NCBI GenBank assembly: GCA_030526885.1
Contig: JAUNBV010000126.1
Span: forward strand, 1 to 5,213
Length of the DNA stretch: 5,213 nucleotides
Origin: Syntrophomonadaceae bacterium
Lineage (GTDB): Bacteria; Bacillota; Syntrophomonadia; Syntrophomonadales; Syntrophomonadaceae
Reading direction: 5' to 3'
The translations under genes were made by a program, and so were the position numbers. Every line of letters begins with the position of its first letter. The first letter of the stretch is position 1. The notes under the pieces are model-generated. The model worked only from the letters and a program-made list of their open reading frames with translations. It did not search any database and had not been told where the DNA came from. Positions 5,210 to 5,213 of the stretch are shown piece by piece.

Positions 5210-5213
5210 TCGA

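Larger units (their letters stand above)
3844..5211 (-). mobile_element. IS256-family insertion sequence
   Basis: The element is about 1.37 kb, the usual IS256-family size, with one transposase gene on the minus strand and imperfect inverted repeats at both ends. The ends are set by alignment of the repeats: GGTAGTGTCAAAT (from 3844) against GATAAGGTACAAT (read inward from 5211). With these borders, the two bases after the right end (GA) agree with the start of the eight bases before the left end (GAGGAACG), consistent with an 8-bp target duplication, but only two bases can be compared. The borders may be off by one or two bases. It has inserted in a riboswitch-controlled gene, transposase gene opposite to it. 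Confidence 0.85.

Noticed and set aside
1..5213. CRISPR array, tRNA or rRNA genes
   Set aside because: No regularly spaced direct repeats and no tRNA-like or rRNA-like segments were seen on either strand.

Overview
The window looks like a chromosomal stretch from a GC-rich Gram-positive anaerobe, probably of the Firmicutes/Clostridia. This is inferred from a FusA2-type elongation factor G paralogue, strong AGGAGG-type ribosome binding sites, a class I cyclic-di-GMP riboswitch with an intrinsic terminator, and an IS256-family transposase of a type common in that group. No marker gene fixes the genus.

Left part (1-2520) is ordinary core-like DNA. It holds the C-terminal part of an EF-G-like translation GTPase with its terminator, then a complete MscS-family mechanosensitive channel ending at a hairpin. 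That hairpin is shared with a convergent XRE-type regulator on the minus strand.

The middle part (2516-3787) looks like accessory DNA: AT-richer intergenic regions, short genes and many inverted repeats. The XRE regulator (minus) and an unrecognised 63-residue protein (plus) diverge from an intergenic region with TGCATT-based palindromes. Further right a good sigma-A-type promoter is followed by a long stem-loop, a convincing c-di-GMP-I (GEMM-I) aptamer, a terminator hairpin, a strong Shine-Dalgarno and an ATG. This is a complete c-di-GMP-controlled leader for a downstream gene.

Right part (about 3844-5211) is an IS256-family insertion sequence: imperfect terminal inverted repeats around a 397-residue DDE transposase on the minus strand. 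It lies about 18 codons into the gene served by the riboswitch, so that gene appears disrupted. Its remainder would lie beyond the window.

Most interesting: the second-messenger riboswitch whose target gene has been interrupted by a transposon, the unexplained stem-loop between its promoter and aptamer, and TTGCATT boxes at the -35 of both putative plus-strand promoters of the accessory region, one of them within a palindrome next to the XRE gene.
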